Assembly: GCA_946481105.1 (NCBI GenBank)
Contig: CAMLMM010000022.1
Location: forward strand, 1-28,730
Origin: an uncultured Alphaproteobacteria bacterium
GTDB lineage: Bacteria > Pseudomonadota > Alphaproteobacteria > Micavibrionales > Micavibrionaceae
Reading direction: 5' to 3'
Length of the DNA: 28,730 bases
Shown piece after piece: positions 16,573 to 25,725 of this stretch; within the stretch, counting starts at the first letter, position 1, and every line of letters starts with the position of its first letter. The notes under the pieces are model-generated. The model saw only the letters and a program-made list of their open reading frames with translations. It was not told the origin of the DNA and did not search any database. Position numbers and translations under genes: made by a program.

Positions 16573-17148
16573 CTACCAGGTGCGGAAATCACCGGAATCC
16601 AGATGGACAAAATTGCTGCGCGGATAAAAACCAACGCCGCCTGCGGCCAGCTTGATGCCCATATCACGCACGGCACGCATCTGTACATCATGCAGACGGA
16701 CATCAATCGCCTGTCCGGACATATGAAGCGAGCGTTTCGCCACACCACGGCTTCCTTCACGCAGTGCCGCATTCGTACGTGGCGTGCGGTAACCGGAAAT
16801 CACCGTGTAGGGCTCGGTAATGCCAAGACGTTTATGCACGATGGCAATAATGTCCACGGCACGCGGATCGATCGGGAATATTTCATTCTCACGCGTGTCG
16901 CGCAGGACGTAATTAATCCGCTCAAAAGCTTCCGGCAGATATTTATTGCCGACACGGTAAGCCCCGCTAAAGCTTTCCCCGGTATGCGAATTCGTAAAAG
17001 CAATGTTGTAAACGCCACCCTGCGGAAGCGCCAGCGCAGGCTTGGCCATCGCGGTGGAGATCATTGCGGAAAGAGAAAGGGTTAAGCCACCTTTGAGAAC
17101 ACTGCGGCGGTCAAGCCGCGATTGTAAAGCCGATTCTGTCAAAGACAT
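16573..17148 (-). CDS. Tat-exported DUF882/M15-type peptidase (YcbK/MepK-like)
   Basis: A 191-residue protein with a twin-arginine signal (DRRSVLKGG at about 13-21, then a hydrophobic stretch ending AKPALA near residue 40), so it is exported folded to the periplasm. The mature part is a DUF882 peptidase of the M15 type: zinc ligands His142 and Asp149 in SLHMSGQAIDVR and His182 in NFVHLDSG, with ISGYRTPRTN before them. The family includes E. coli YcbK (MepK), a murein endopeptidase. The gene follows a YcbB-type L,D-transpeptidase in the same direction, the same pairing as ycbB-ycbK in E. coli. The ATG at 17148 has AAGG 6 bases upstream. Confidence 0.88.
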   Translation of the reverse strand: MSLTESALQSRLDRRSVLKGGLTLSLSAMISTAMAKPALALPQGGVYNIAFTNSHTGESFSGAYRVGNKYLPEAFERINYVLRDTRENEIFPIDPRAVDIIAIVHKRLGITEPYTVISGYRTPRTNAALREGSRGVAKRSLHMSGQAIDVRLHDVQMRAVRDMGIKLAAGGVGFYPRSNFVHLDSGDFRTW

Positions 17149-17317
17149 GTAGTACCTTTTGGGTTTATTAAATGTGCCACGCAGACAATCTAAGTGTGTC
17201 TTTCTAGCAATAAATGATGAAAAAAAGAATAACTCTGTTGAAGGGGCACGGAACTATCCCCGATTCTTTAATTCTACAAAACGGCCCGTATCGAATCAAT
17301 ATATATTAGATTGAATT
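17149..17317. other. Noncoding gap between the transpeptidase and YcbK-like genes
   Basis: 169 AT-rich bases. It holds an AT palindrome core AATATATATT and a weak GGGG...CCCC inverted repeat (about 17241-17260) without a following T-run. Possibly the promoter of the YcbK-like gene; no clear -35/-10 pair or terminator was found. Confidence 0.4.
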
Positions 17318-18946
17318 TTACCTTTTAGCCATTTTCGGGGCCGGGACCTTCAATTCAAACGGAATCTTCCCGGCCTGCTTCAACAGATAAACCAGTTTAG
17401 AATCAAGGCCATACAGGTCATCGGCGATGATAAGATTGCCATCCTCACCCATCCAGCTGGTAAAATAGAACAGGAAAACCGGCACAGGTTTTACGGCAGG
17501 AATTTCAATGGTTTTATCTTTTTTCAGCAAAGCCTCAAGCTTCGCTTCGGTCCAGCTTGGGTTTTTCCCTAATACAAAATTAGCGATTTTACGTGGCTCT
17601 GACAAACGAATACACCCTGAACTTAGTGCCCGGTCATCTTTGGCAAATAATTCCGGCGAACTGGTGTCATGCAGATAAATATCGTACCGGTTCGGCATCA
17701 GGACACGGATACGGCCCAGAACATTGGCATCGCCCGGCCCCTGCACCATTTGAATGGATTTAAGCTGTTCGGGTGTAGTATTCGTCCAATCGATATCGGT
17801 AGAGGCTACTTCCTGAATACCGCCCTCCTCCGTATGAATCCGGAACTTGATGCCTTTTTTCTCCAGGGCATGAGGGTCCTTCTGCAATTCCGGCAGATAA
17901 TCTTCATTCTTGATGGTATCCGGTACATACCAGGATGGGTTGAAGCGAATACCAATAATATCATCGGCAAAGCTCATCGTCGGACGTTGCACGCGGCCAA
18001 TTATAACCGGAATGTCAAATACAGCTTTATTATTCTCAATCGCTTTCAACTGCATGGCGGGAATATTCACTGCGACATATTTTTCGGGCACCGTTTTCGG
18101 CAGCCAGCGGCGGCGTTCCAGATTGGCGATGATTTTAATCAGCTTCTGTTCGCGTGTCTGGTTAATCGCTGCAAAACTGCGACGTCCGATAAACCCATCC
18201 GGTTTTAACCCATTCCGCGACTGGAATTTCTCAACCACTTTCACAAGTTCTGCATCATAAAACAACGGATCGCTGCCGCTGGCAGCTGGCGCATTCAACC
18301 GCTCACGAATGGCCAAGATGGCCTTGTGCGACTGGCCGGGTTTGATTGTTCCCGGGAAGGCAACAGGCTTCCATGTATCCTGTGGATTCTTGGCGATATC
18401 TTTAACGATATCTTTCAATTCACCCCGCAGCATCTCATAGGTTTTATCCTGTGGCGCGAGGTAACGTAGAAATTCAGCCGGCTTTTTTTCCTGCGCAATA
18501 TGCTGAAGTAACAGCAACGGGTCAGCACCACGCGACCATGAACCAGAGTCCTCTTCCAATGTCTTGGGCGACAGACGCATTCCCGATAGATCGGCACCAA
18601 ATTTTGCGACCGAAGATGAAAAAACGACTTCGGCTTCGACACCGCGCAATGTATTTTTTAACTGGGACACATAATAATTATCCGGGTTAAGACCGTGCGT
18701 CCACGACTCTTCCATCATGCTCAAAACATCTTTTGCATCCCCGGTCAGCGATCCATCCGCCTTGGTCCATAAAGGTTCCCCATGACGTTCATCATAAAAT
18801 GTCTTTACCTGGGGTTGATAATGCAGCTTGATACCGCTGACCTTAACACCTTGCGCCAGAACGATGACAGGCGATTCCTGCGCATAGGACGCAGGCGTAA
18901 CGCAGCTCAGGACTATGACTGACGCTAAAACCCTATAAATCCGCAT
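17318..18946 (-). CDS. ycbB: L,D-transpeptidase, YcbB (LdtD) type
   Basis: Periplasmic enzyme that makes 3-3 cross-links in peptidoglycan. From the ATG at 18946 it has 542 residues. An N-terminal signal peptide ([22 protein letters not shown]) is followed by a scaffold domain (about 35-200), a peptidoglycan-binding helix bundle (about 205-262, [20 protein letters not shown]) and the YkuD catalytic domain (about 290-475). His426 (YLHDTSS) and Cys445 in [10 protein letters not shown] are the catalytic residues. The domain order and length match YcbB rather than small YkuD proteins. The frame is open further upstream, but 18946 has the signal peptide and a GGGG-type Shine-Dalgarno. Its start overlaps the end of ilvD by 14 bases. 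Confidence 0.92.
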   Translation of the reverse strand: MRIYRVLASVIVLSCVTPASYAQESPVIVLAQGVKVSGIKLHYQPQVKTFYDERHGEPLWTKADGSLTGDAKDVLSMMEESWTHGLNPDNYYVSQLKNTLRGVEAEVVFSSSVAKFGADLSGMRLSPKTLEEDSGSWSRGADPLLLLQHIAQEKKPAEFLRYLAPQDKTYEMLRGELKDIVKDIAKNPQDTWKPVAFPGTIKPGQSHKAILAIRERLNAPAASGSDPLFYDAELVKVVEKFQSRNGLKPDGFIGRRSFAAINQTREQKLIKIIANLERRRWLPKTVPEKYVAVNIPAMQLKAIENNKAVFDIPVIIGRVQRPTMSFADDIIGIRFNPSWYVPDTIKNEDYLPELQKDPHALEKKGIKFRIHTEEGGIQEVASTDIDWTNTTPEQLKSIQMVQGPGDANVLGRIRVLMPNRYDIYLHDTSSPELFAKDDRALSSGCIRLSEPRKIANFVLGKNPSWTEAKLEALLKKDKTIEIPAVKPVPVFLFYFTSWMGEDGNLIIADDLYGLDSKLVYLLKQAGKIPFELKVPAPKMAKR

Positions 18947-20657
18947 AAACGTGCTTTTCCCCTTTGCCACCCGGATGCGTGACCGCACCTGTACGCGCCG
19001 GCCCTACCAACTGGGCATATTTCCACAGGGCTCCTGCCCCATATTTATTTTCGCGGGATGACCAACTCGCTTTGCGCGTTGCCAGTTCCTCATCTGACAA
19101 TTCGACATTGATTGTCCCTGCATGCGCGTCGATGACTATAATATCGCCATCTTGCAAAAGACCAATCGGCCCGCCGACCGCCGCTTCCGGGCCGACATGC
19201 CCGACACAGAAACCGCGCGTCCCGCCGGAAAAACGTCCATCGGTAATCAACGCGACTTTTCCGCCCATGCCCTGCCCGTATAACGCACCTGTCGTGGACA
19301 GCATTTCGCGCATCCCCGGCCCGCCTTTCGGGCCTTCATACCGAATGACCAGCACTTCGCCTTCTTTATATTGGCGCGCCAGGACGGCATTCAGGCAATC
19401 CTGCTCACTGTCAAAACAACGGGCCGGCCCTTTAAACGTCAGTTCCGTCATCCCGGCGATTTTAACAATCGCTCCATCCGGCGCCAGATTGCCTTTCAAC
19501 CCAACAACCCCGCCGGTAGACGACAAAGGTTTTGTAATCGGCGCGACGACATCCTGATTGGGCGGGAATTGAACATCTCTCAGATTTTCTTCAATCGTCT
19601 TCCCGGTCACCGTCATGCAGTCGCCATGCAGATAACCACCTTTCAGCAATTCTTTCATCACGATACCGACGCCCCCCACATCATACAAATCCTTGGCGAC
19701 ATATTTCCCGCCCGGTTTCAAACTGGCCAGATATGGTGTCCGCCGCATGATGTCACAGACGGTGAATAAATCGAAATCGATTCCCGCTTCATGGGCGATC
19801 GCGGGCAAATGCAATGCGGCATTGGTCGAACCACCCGTGGCCGCCACAATCATTGCGGCATTCTCCAGTGCCTTGCGCGTGACAATATCGCGTGGTCGTA
19901 AATTGCGTTTGATTAATTCGACAACAGCTTTACCCGATGCTTCGGCATATTGATCGCGGCTTTCATACGGGGCGGGCGCACCGGCCGACCCAGGTAATGC
20001 CAGCCCGATTGCTTCCGACACACAGGCCATCGTATTGGCCGTAAACTGCCCTCCGCACGCTCCCGCAGACGGACAGGCATGACATTCCATTTCCTTCAGG
20101 TCCGCATCACTGAATTCACCAGTCGCATGTTTGCCAACACCTTCAAAGACATCAATCACGGTGACATCCTGCCCCCGGAATTTACCCGGCAGGATCGACC
20201 CACCGTACATGAAGACGGACGGCACATTCAGGCGCACCATCGCCATCATCATCCCCGGCAGGGATTTATCGCAGCCCGCCAGCCCGACCAGCGCATCATA
20301 ACAATGCCCGCGCATGGTCAGCTCGACCGTATCGGCGATGGCGTCGCGTGAAGGCAGTGACGACCGCATGCCTTCATGCCCCATCGCAATACCATCGGTC
20401 ACGGTGATGGTTGTAAATTCGCGTGGTGTGGCCTTGGCTTCGCTCACGCCTTTCTTCACTGACTGCGCCTGACGGCTGAGCGCAATATTGCATGGCGCGG
20501 CCTCGTTCCAGCAGGTGGCAACACCGACCAGCGGCTGATGAATCTCTTCTTCAGTCATACCCATCGCGTAATAATAGGACCGGTGCGGCGCCGATTTCGG
20601 GCCTTCGGTCACGTAACGACTCACGAGCTTGGATTTATCCCATGCCATGTTTTCCAT
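18933..20657 (-). CDS. ilvD: Dihydroxy-acid dehydratase (IlvD)
   Basis: Iron-sulfur dehydratase of valine, leucine and isoleucine synthesis. The 574-residue protein has the cluster cysteines in the expected motifs: [19 protein letters not shown] and [13 protein letters not shown]. The C-terminal domain has the [22 protein letters not shown] signature. The ATG at 20657 is followed by another in frame at 20648 (MAWDK); neither has a strong Shine-Dalgarno. It lies in a minus-strand run after pfkA and two PH-domain genes (21-base gap upstream) and overlaps the start of the transpeptidase gene, suggesting one transcript with unrelated functions. Confidence 0.96.
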   Translation of the reverse strand: MENMAWDKSKLVSRYVTEGPKSAPHRSYYYAMGMTEEEIHQPLVGVATCWNEAAPCNIALSRQAQSVKKGVSEAKATPREFTTITVTDGIAMGHEGMRSSLPSRDAIADTVELTMRGHCYDALVGLAGCDKSLPGMMMAMVRLNVPSVFMYGGSILPGKFRGQDVTVIDVFEGVGKHATGEFSDADLKEMECHACPSAGACGGQFTANTMACVSEAIGLALPGSAGAPAPYESRDQYAEASGKAVVELIKRNLRPRDIVTRKALENAAMIVAATGGSTNAALHLPAIAHEAGIDFDLFTVCDIMRRTPYLASLKPGGKYVAKDLYDVGGVGIVMKELLKGGYLHGDCMTVTGKTIEENLRDVQFPPNQDVVAPITKPLSSTGGVVGLKGNLAPDGAIVKIAGMTELTFKGPARCFDSEQDCLNAVLARQYKEGEVLVIRYEGPKGGPGMREMLSTTGALYGQGMGGKVALITDGRFSGGTRGFCVGHVGPEAAVGGPIGLLQDGDIIVIDAHAGTINVELSDEELATRKASWSSRENKYGAGALWKYAQLVGPARTGAVTHPGGKGEKHVYADL

Positions 20658-20678
20658 CCATCTGTAAAAATCTATAAT

Positions 20679-21179
20679 TTATTCTGGCGCGACGCGCTTC
20701 TCACGCTGAAACAGCAATTCGTCGATAACATTGCGGATATGCGCGGCATTGGCCAGATATGGAATAAAAGAAAAACGGGATCCTGTCCCCGTCAGAACCA
20801 CAGTTCCGTAATTCAGGAAATGGCCGACGATGGTACGCTGAATCTCAACACTTTCAATCTGCTCAATGCGTAACTGCACCGTGTCAACTTTAATCAGGCC
20901 CGTACGGAAAAAGACGCGTTGATTGGTCACGACCAGCATCATGACCGATTTCACGACAAGAACGAAAACAAAATACAGAAATGCCACAAAAGTCAGAAAG
21001 AAACACAACGGCATGGCAATCAGCGAGAACAGCAGCGCAATACACAGCACCGCAAACGGCTTCCAGTAAATACCCGTTGAAATATCCCCCTTCACCAGAA
21101 CTTTCTCGCCTTCGCGTAAAGCAACCGGCAGATCTTCATTGCGGATGCGCATACGTGGCTGCCCTTGGTTCTCTGCCAT
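20679..21179 (-). CDS. PH-domain membrane protein (bPH2/YdbT-like), second of a pair
   Basis: A 166-residue protein with two close hydrophobic helices (about 40-85: FAVLCIALLFSLIAMPLCFF and FVAFLYFVFVLVVKSVMML) then a bacterial PH domain: VVTNQRVFFRTGLIKVDTVQLRIEQIESVEI, a pattern of the DUF304/bPH2 family, and GTVVLTGTGSRF. Such proteins are membrane-bound and of unknown role. It has the same layout as the gene 9 bases upstream, so the two are tandem paralogues that may form a hetero-oligomer. GAGGGG lies about 3 bases before the ATG at 21179. Confidence 0.8.
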   Translation of the reverse strand: MAENQGQPRMRIRNEDLPVALREGEKVLVKGDISTGIYWKPFAVLCIALLFSLIAMPLCFFLTFVAFLYFVFVLVVKSVMMLVVTNQRVFFRTGLIKVDTVQLRIEQIESVEIQRTIVGHFLNYGTVVLTGTGSRFSFIPYLANAAHIRNVIDELLFQREKRVAPE

Positions 21180-21188
21180 ATCCCCTCT

Positions 21189-21749
21189 CTAACTCACGCG
21201 TGCTTTCTCAATGGCTTTACGGAACGTAATGGGGTCAGCGAGATTCGGCATTACCAGCTCACCCACCCCCATCCCGTGAATAATCAGACGTCCAAAATTG
21301 AAAATGCGGCCCCAAAATGACTGGCTGACGGAAATGCTTTCGATGCGGTCAATGCTCATCTCGCCAACATTCCGCGCAATCAGTCCGCGTTTATAAATCA
21401 GGCGGTTGGTCGTCACGACAATTTCCGTGGTGACTTTTGTCACCAGCATATTGGCGAATTTAACAACCCCCATCAGGAATATCAAAAGGGCCAGCAATTT
21501 AATGACAGGGTGAAGCTTGCGCACCATCGTCAGCCAGCTATCATTTATTTCAAGCGGCACAGCCATTATAAAACTGCTCATTTTTGGGGGAAGTTCCCCC
21601 GCCAGCGTCACAAAAGCTATCAACAGGGATACAGCCAGAAACAGGCCCCAGATAATCGCCATGATCGCTTGCGCATCGTAGAACCAATGAAACTTGGCGA
21701 TATACACCAAGTTTTCATCTGGACCGAGGGCCTGTTGCACATACAGCAT
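21189..21749 (-). CDS. PH-domain membrane protein (bPH2/YdbT-like), first of a pair
   Basis: A 186-residue membrane protein: N-terminal cytosolic stretch (YVQQALGPDENLVY), two hydrophobic helices (about 28-50 and 82-100), then a bPH2 domain with TEIVVTTNRLIYKRGLIARNVGEMSIDRIESISV and the conserved FGRLIIHGMGV strand. The order (short Gly/Glu lead, two helices, PH domain) is shared with the next gene. GGGAG (21757-21761) sits 7 bases before the ATG at 21749. It lies 18 bases after pfkA; function unknown. Confidence 0.8.
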   Translation of the reverse strand: MLYVQQALGPDENLVYIAKFHWFYDAQAIMAIIWGLFLAVSLLIAFVTLAGELPPKMSSFIMAVPLEINDSWLTMVRKLHPVIKLLALLIFLMGVVKFANMLVTKVTTEIVVTTNRLIYKRGLIARNVGEMSIDRIESISVSQSFWGRIFNFGRLIIHGMGVGELVMPNLADPITFRKAIEKARVS

Positions 21750-21767
21750 AAACGCTCTCCCTGACGA

Positions 21768-22847
21768 TTATTCGTCCCCTAATGAAATCCCCAGCGCGCG
21801 CGCAGTATGCACCAGCGAAGAATTCATATCGACAGCTTGATAGGCCGCAATAGCCGCTTCAATCGGCACATCCACAACCTCGCGGTTTTTCCAGGCAACC
21901 ATGCGGTCGAACTTGCCTTCGGCAATCAGGTCGACGGCACGAACACCGAATGCCGACGCCAGCAAACGGTCGTTATAGGTTGGTGATGATCCACGTTGAA
22001 CATGCCCCAGCACAGTAACGCGTGTTTCCGACCCCGTGGCGCGGAAAATCTGGTCACCTACATAATGACCGATCCCGCCATAACGCATCTGGCCATCGCT
22101 GAATTTCATCTGCGACGCATCGCCTTCAATGGTTTTCACTGCTTCAGATACAACGACCAACGCAAAGTTACGGCCGCCGGCTTTCACCTGGGCGATTTTC
22201 TTTGCCACACTTTGGATATTGTACGGGATTTCAGGAATCAGAATGACATCGGCGCCCCCGGCAATACCGGCGGTCAGGGCGATGTGCCCCGCATCGCGCC
22301 CCATCACTTCCAGAACCATCACGCGGTCATGTGACGCAGCCGTCGGCTGCAGCCGGTCCAGCGCTTCGGTCGCAACAGACACGGCAGTATCAAACCCGAT
22401 AGAACTCTCGGTTTCACCAATATCATTGTCGATTGTTTTCGGAATCCCCACCATGCGGATACCGCCCTGCATGGCCAGCTTGCGCAGAATCGCGAAGCTG
22501 CCATCACCACCGATGCCGATAACGGCTTCCAGCCCGAGTTTTTTAAATCCGTCGATGATTTCACCGGTACGATCTTTTAACGACCCGTCCGGCATCGGAT
22601 AAGCAAACGGGTTGCCCTTGTTGGTGGTCCCGAGAATGGTCCCCCCCATGCGCATGACATTATTGTCAAACATGGCTGGGGTCAGCAAACGATATTGCGG
22701 CGGATCAACCAGAAGCCCGGCTGTCCCGTCCAAAATTCCATAAATTTCCCACCCTAACAGGTCCGCACGGTGCACGGCGGCACGAATAGCTGCGTTCAAC
22801 CCGGCGCAATCGCCACCGCTTGTTAATATACCAATCTTTTTTGTCAT
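21768..22847 (-). CDS. pfkA: 6-phosphofructokinase (ATP or pyrophosphate dependent)
   Basis: Phosphorylates fructose 6-phosphate to the 1,6-bisphosphate in glycolysis. The 359-residue protein has GGDCAGLN at the N-terminus, GIGGDGS (111-117), the catalytic PKTIDND (Asp140) and VLEVMGRDAG. Two positions separate phosphoryl donors: the residue after GGD is Gly, as in ATP enzymes (E. coli Gly104), while the lysine before TIDND (Lys137; Gly124 in E. coli) is typical of pyrophosphate enzymes and of the actinobacterial-type group that uses ATP. The donor cannot be fixed by sequence. GAGG is 4 bases before the ATG at 22847. It heads a run with the PH-domain genes and ilvD. Confidence 0.9.
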   Translation of the reverse strand: MTKKIGILTSGGDCAGLNAAIRAAVHRADLLGWEIYGILDGTAGLLVDPPQYRLLTPAMFDNNVMRMGGTILGTTNKGNPFAYPMPDGSLKDRTGEIIDGFKKLGLEAVIGIGGDGSFAILRKLAMQGGIRMVGIPKTIDNDIGETESSIGFDTAVSVATEALDRLQPTAASHDRVMVLEVMGRDAGHIALTAGIAGGADVILIPEIPYNIQSVAKKIAQVKAGGRNFALVVVSEAVKTIEGDASQMKFSDGQMRYGGIGHYVGDQIFRATGSETRVTVLGHVQRGSSPTYNDRLLASAFGVRAVDLIAEGKFDRMVAWKNREVVDVPIEAAIAAYQAVDMNSSLVHTARALGISLGDE

Positions 22848-22947
22848 TTTGCCTCAGGAATCGTAAGTAAGATGGCGATAGATTAATGATTTCACCACCA
22901 AAGGTAAATGCCCTGCGGGAGTTATTAATTGTTCTTTTTGATATTTC

Positions 22948-22976
22948 TTGCAGCTTCCCCCCATATTTTCTATAAA
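22948..22976 (+). promoter_or_regulatory. Putative sigma-70 promoter of the 156-residue gene
   Basis: TTGCAG (22948-22953), a 17-base spacer and TATAAA (22971-22976), 26 bases before the ATG at 23002. The divergent pfkA leader lies on the other side of the same 154-base gap. Confidence 0.55.
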
Positions 22977-23001
22977 AACAAAAAAATGGGAGCATTAAAC
23001 T

Positions 23002-23472
23002 ATGACACCTAAAGCGCAAGCTATTCATGATACGCTGCAACTTTATATCGACGGCCTTAAAGTCATGCGTGAACGAGCTCTATCTGAACGAAGCAGCTTG
23101 GCTCAGGAAGAAACTCTTTCAGAAATTGCATTAGGCCGTTTCTCACAGGATATGGGGGAAAAAACCCAGCATATTTTTTCAGCCCTGGAGCAGATTGAAA
23201 AATCAGATCTAGCGGATATTCGCTTGGGGCTGACCGGTTTAAATTTAAACGACCTAATCGGAATGCTGGAGTCTGCATGCATGGGAAACCCTGTTGGGGA
23301 AAGGTTTTATGCGGCCCTCATAATGGCAATGGAACCTGATTGCACACCGGATGTTGCCATGGCACGCGCTCATAAGGCCGATGAATTTATGGAACGCGGG
23401 AACCCGCAACGTCTACTTATACATGCCTCACACTCGGGACAAAGGCATATTCTCGCCCCAACACTCCGCTAA
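23002..23472 (+). CDS. Hypothetical protein, 156 residues
   Basis: I do not recognise this protein. It looks cytosolic and mainly helical, with a charged N-terminal helix (AQAIHDTLQLYIDGLKVMRERALSERS written only in part: IDGLKVMRERALSE), a middle part with GLTGLNLNDLIGMLESACMG, and a basic, His-rich end (HASHSGQRHILAPTLR). The start has GGGAG (22988-22992) 9 bases upstream and a good promoter before it, so it is likely expressed. It is followed after 79 bases by the DUF465-purE pair, but no functional link is visible. Confidence 0.65.
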   Translation: MTPKAQAIHDTLQLYIDGLKVMRERALSERSSLAQEETLSEIALGRFSQDMGEKTQHIFSALEQIEKSDLADIRLGLTGLNLNDLIGMLESACMGNPVGERFYAALIMAMEPDCTPDVAMARAHKADEFMERGNPQRLLIHASHSGQRHILAPTLR

Positions 23473-23551
23473 AGGAACCAATTGACTCTGTTTTTTGGGT
23501 AAAAACTCTGATATACCTATTAAAATTCACCCCTGCGGTATTGAAATATAG

Positions 23552-23752
23552 ATGATTGACGAAGATTCCCTGCGCGACCAGCTTGAAGAGCTTAAACGCG
23601 AACACAAATCCATAGATGAGCAGATTGAACAGATGAGTCGGGCTCAGGCTGCCGATTTTCTGACAATTGCCAAGCTGAAAAAAGAAAAACTGCGGGTTAA
23701 GGACATGATTTCACGTATTGAAAGCATGCTTATACCGGACATCATCGCATGA
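23552..23752 (+). CDS. DUF465 (YdcH-like) family protein
   Basis: A 66-residue, strongly helical protein with the family pattern: [24 protein letters not shown], then [21 protein letters not shown], likely a two-helix coiled-coil. DUF465 proteins are small and of unknown role and often precede purE-purK in alphaproteobacteria. Its stop overlaps the purE start by 4 bases (23749-23752, ATGA), so translation is coupled. No strong Shine-Dalgarno is seen before the ATG. Confidence 0.85.
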   Translation: MIDEDSLRDQLEELKREHKSIDEQIEQMSRAQAADFLTIAKLKKEKLRVKDMISRIESMLIPDIIA

Positions 23753-24258
23753 GCGACAGCGATCTAAACCCTCTGGTCGGGATTATCATGGGTTCTCAGT
23801 CCGACTGGGAGACAATGCAGCATGCCCACGAAACACTTCATACTCTGCAAATTCCCCATGAAACAAAAATAATCTCCGCCCACCGCACCCCGGATCGTCT
23901 GGTCGATTACGCTAAGACAGCCAAATCACGTGGGCTGAAAGTCATCATTGCTGGTGCTGGCGGAGCCGCCCACCTGCCCGGCATGGCAGCATCCATGACT
24001 CCATTGCCCGTTCTTGGCGTTCCGGTCGAAAGTCATGCGCTGAAGGGAATGGACTCCCTGCTCTCCATCGTCCAAATGCCGGGGGGAATTCCGGTGGGTA
24101 CATTGGCAATCGGCAAAGCAGGCGCCATTAACGCTGCCCTACTCGCTGCATCGATTTTATCTTTAAATGACAACACATTAGCAAAAAGACTTGATGATTA
24201 CCGCGAACGGCAAACATCAAATGTCGGCCTAACTCCTGTCACTCCCCCTGCGATGTAA
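23749..24258 (+). CDS. purE: N5-carboxyaminoimidazole ribonucleotide mutase (PurE, class I)
   Basis: Converts N5-CAIR to CAIR in purine synthesis, after PurK. At 169 residues it fits class I PurE. Seen are the substrate loop [10 protein letters not shown] (14-23), SAHRTPDRL (about 44-52, with the catalytic-region His) and [16 protein letters not shown] (about 67-82). It overlaps the DUF465 gene by 4 bases. Its partner purK is 318 bases downstream; two tiny minus-strand genes lie in this interval, so purE and purK are not tightly coupled here. Confidence 0.96.
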   Translation: MSDSDLNPLVGIIMGSQSDWETMQHAHETLHTLQIPHETKIISAHRTPDRLVDYAKTAKSRGLKVIIAGAGGAAHLPGMAASMTPLPVLGVPVESHALKGMDSLLSIVQMPGGIPVGTLAIGKAGAINAALLAASILSLNDNTLAKRLDDYRERQTSNVGLTPVTPPAM

Positions 24259-24261
24259 ATC

Positions 24262-24339
24262 TTACTTAGATTTGTTATCAGCTTCCTCGCCAAATGAAAT
24301 AAACTGACGCCGTTGCGGCCATACCAGTTTCACCTTCAT
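24262..24339 (-). CDS. Tiny protein, 25 residues, downstream partner
   Basis: Read as MKVKLVWPQRRQFISFGEEA plus a short DNKSK end. Its ATG overlaps the TGA of the preceding tiny gene (ATGA type, 24336-24339) and it has AAGGGA (24345-24350) 5 bases upstream, both signs of real translation. It is basic at the N-terminus with a WPQRRQF stretch. No family recognised. It ends 4 bases from the purE stop on the other strand. Very short, so it remains tentative. Confidence 0.4.
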   Translation of the reverse strand: MKVKLVWPQRRQFISFGEEADNKSK

Positions 24340-24473
24340 GACGATCCCTTATGCTTGAAATACTGAACCTGACGTTCCCGTTTTTCAGCCCCCTCTTTGG
24401 TGTCATAAGTACCAAGGTTTTTGCCTTTCTTGGATTCCAGGCGATACCCTTCTTTTACCTTCTTAATAGTCAT
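24336..24473 (-). CDS. Small basic protein, 45 residues
   Basis: Begins MTIKKVKEGYRLESKKGKNL, continues GTYDTKEGAEKRERQVQYFK and ends HKGSS. Lys/Arg-rich, with a beta-hairpin-like start and a charged helix. The pattern KKVKxGYR...GTYxTKExAEKRERQVQYFK resembles small basic proteins common in phage and bacterial genomes, but I cannot name the family. The ATG at 24473 has AGGAG (24480-24484) 6 bases upstream, a strong start. It lies on the strand opposite purE and purK, inside the gap between them, and is coupled to the 25-residue gene downstream. Confidence 0.6.
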   Translation of the reverse strand: MTIKKVKEGYRLESKKGKNLGTYDTKEGAEKRERQVQYFKHKGSS

Positions 24474-24576
24474 TTTCTTCTCCTGATGTCGCTTCTCATA
24501 ATAATCCAACACATAGATGACCTGTTTGTTCCCAAAAAACCTTGACTAAACACCTTAATCCAAGCACTTTCCCCCC

Positions 24577-25653
24577 ATGAAAAAGACGAAACCAGCTAAA
24601 ATTATGGGTATTCTCGGTGGTGGACAATTGGGGCGCATGTCGGCCATGGCCGCCGCTCGACTGGGAATCAAAACACATATATATTGCCCGGAAATAGATG
24701 CCCCTGCTTCGCATGTCGCCGCTCTCACTTTCACCGCCGATTATAATGACAAAGCGGCGCTGAAAAAATTTGCCCAGTCGGTCGATGTCATTTCCTATGA
24801 ATTTGAAAACATCCCGGTTGAAACGGTTCAGTACCTGAAAAAACTGAAGCCTGTTTACCCTGACGACTACCTGCTCGAAATCGCCCAGCACCGCTGGCAC
24901 GAAAAACAGTTTCTGAACAATATCGGCATCCCCACCGCCAAATGGGCGAAGGCCTGTTGCGCCGAACAGGTTCAAGCAACACTCGAAGAATGGGGTGTAA
25001 GCGATTGTATTTTAAAGACAGCCCGCTTTGGTTATGACGGCAAAGGCCAGATAAAGATCAACAAAAAAACCGATATTAATGCCGCCTTTGCTTCGCTGAA
25101 ATCCGATGAAGTAATTATTGAAGCATTGGTTGATTTCGCCTGTGAAATATCTGTAATTGTCGCGCGGGATTTATCAGGAAAAACAGAAGCTTATGACGTA
25201 GTGCTCAATGATCACGCAAATCACATCCTGTCGAAAACCACCGCCCCCGCCCCCTTGCCGCCCGCCATACTGACCAAAGCCAAAAAGCTGGGTAAGAAAC
25301 TGGCCGATGAAGTCGGGCTGGTTGGCGTTCTGGCGCTTGAATTATTCGTGACGAAGGACGGCAAAATCCTCGCCAATGAAATTGCGCCACGTACCCATAA
25401 TTCCGGTCACTGGACCATCGACGCCTGCGCGGTATCCCAGTTTGAAAATCACGTCCGCACCGTCTGCGGCCTGCCGGTCGGGTCGGCCACGCGCCACTCC
25501 GATGCCGTTATGCTTAACCTAATTGGCGATGACATCAAGCTTGTGGATAAATATGTGGATAAACCTAATGCCTGCATTCATCTTTACGGCAAGCCGGATG
25601 TGCGTCCCGGCCGGAAAATGGGCCATATTACGCTGCTCCGTGGAAAAAGCTGA
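24577..25653 (+). CDS. purK: N5-carboxyaminoimidazole ribonucleotide synthase (PurK)
   Basis: ATP-grasp enzyme making N5-CAIR from AIR, ATP and bicarbonate in purine synthesis; its product goes to PurE. The 358-residue protein has the N-terminal ILGGGQLGRM motif (12-21), the ATP-grasp segments VSDCILKTARFGYDGKGQ and ANEIAPRTHNSGHW with metal-binding Glu and Asn, all as in the family. The ATG at 24577 follows a C-run and has no Shine-Dalgarno; an in-frame ATG nine codons on (in AKIMGILGG) is unlikely as it trims the strand. xseB begins 72 bases downstream. Confidence 0.95.
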   Translation: MKKTKPAKIMGILGGGQLGRMSAMAAARLGIKTHIYCPEIDAPASHVAALTFTADYNDKAALKKFAQSVDVISYEFENIPVETVQYLKKLKPVYPDDYLLEIAQHRWHEKQFLNNIGIPTAKWAKACCAEQVQATLEEWGVSDCILKTARFGYDGKGQIKINKKTDINAAFASLKSDEVIIEALVDFACEISVIVARDLSGKTEAYDVVLNDHANHILSKTTAPAPLPPAILTKAKKLGKKLADEVGLVGVLALELFVTKDGKILANEIAPRTHNSGHWTIDACAVSQFENHVRTVCGLPVGSATRHSDAVMLNLIGDDIKLVDKYVDKPNACIHLYGKPDVRPGRKMGHITLLRGKS

Positions 25654-25725
25654 AAATCCAGTTGAGAAACGCCCTGTCCTGACATAGAGTTGGCCCCGAT
25701 TAAACCCTTGGAATAACATAATTAT

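Noticed and set aside
16552..16585. Hairpins at the convergent end of the phosphatase and YcbK-like genes
   Set aside because: GAAGA/TCTTC and a bulged CCGCCCTG/CAGGTGCGG stem are present, but neither has a T-run on either strand and the second lies in coding sequence.
24351..24545. Plus-strand frame of 64 codons before purK
   Set aside because: It is antisense to the 45-residue gene, which has much better translation signals; the product is a hydrophobic low-complexity chain.
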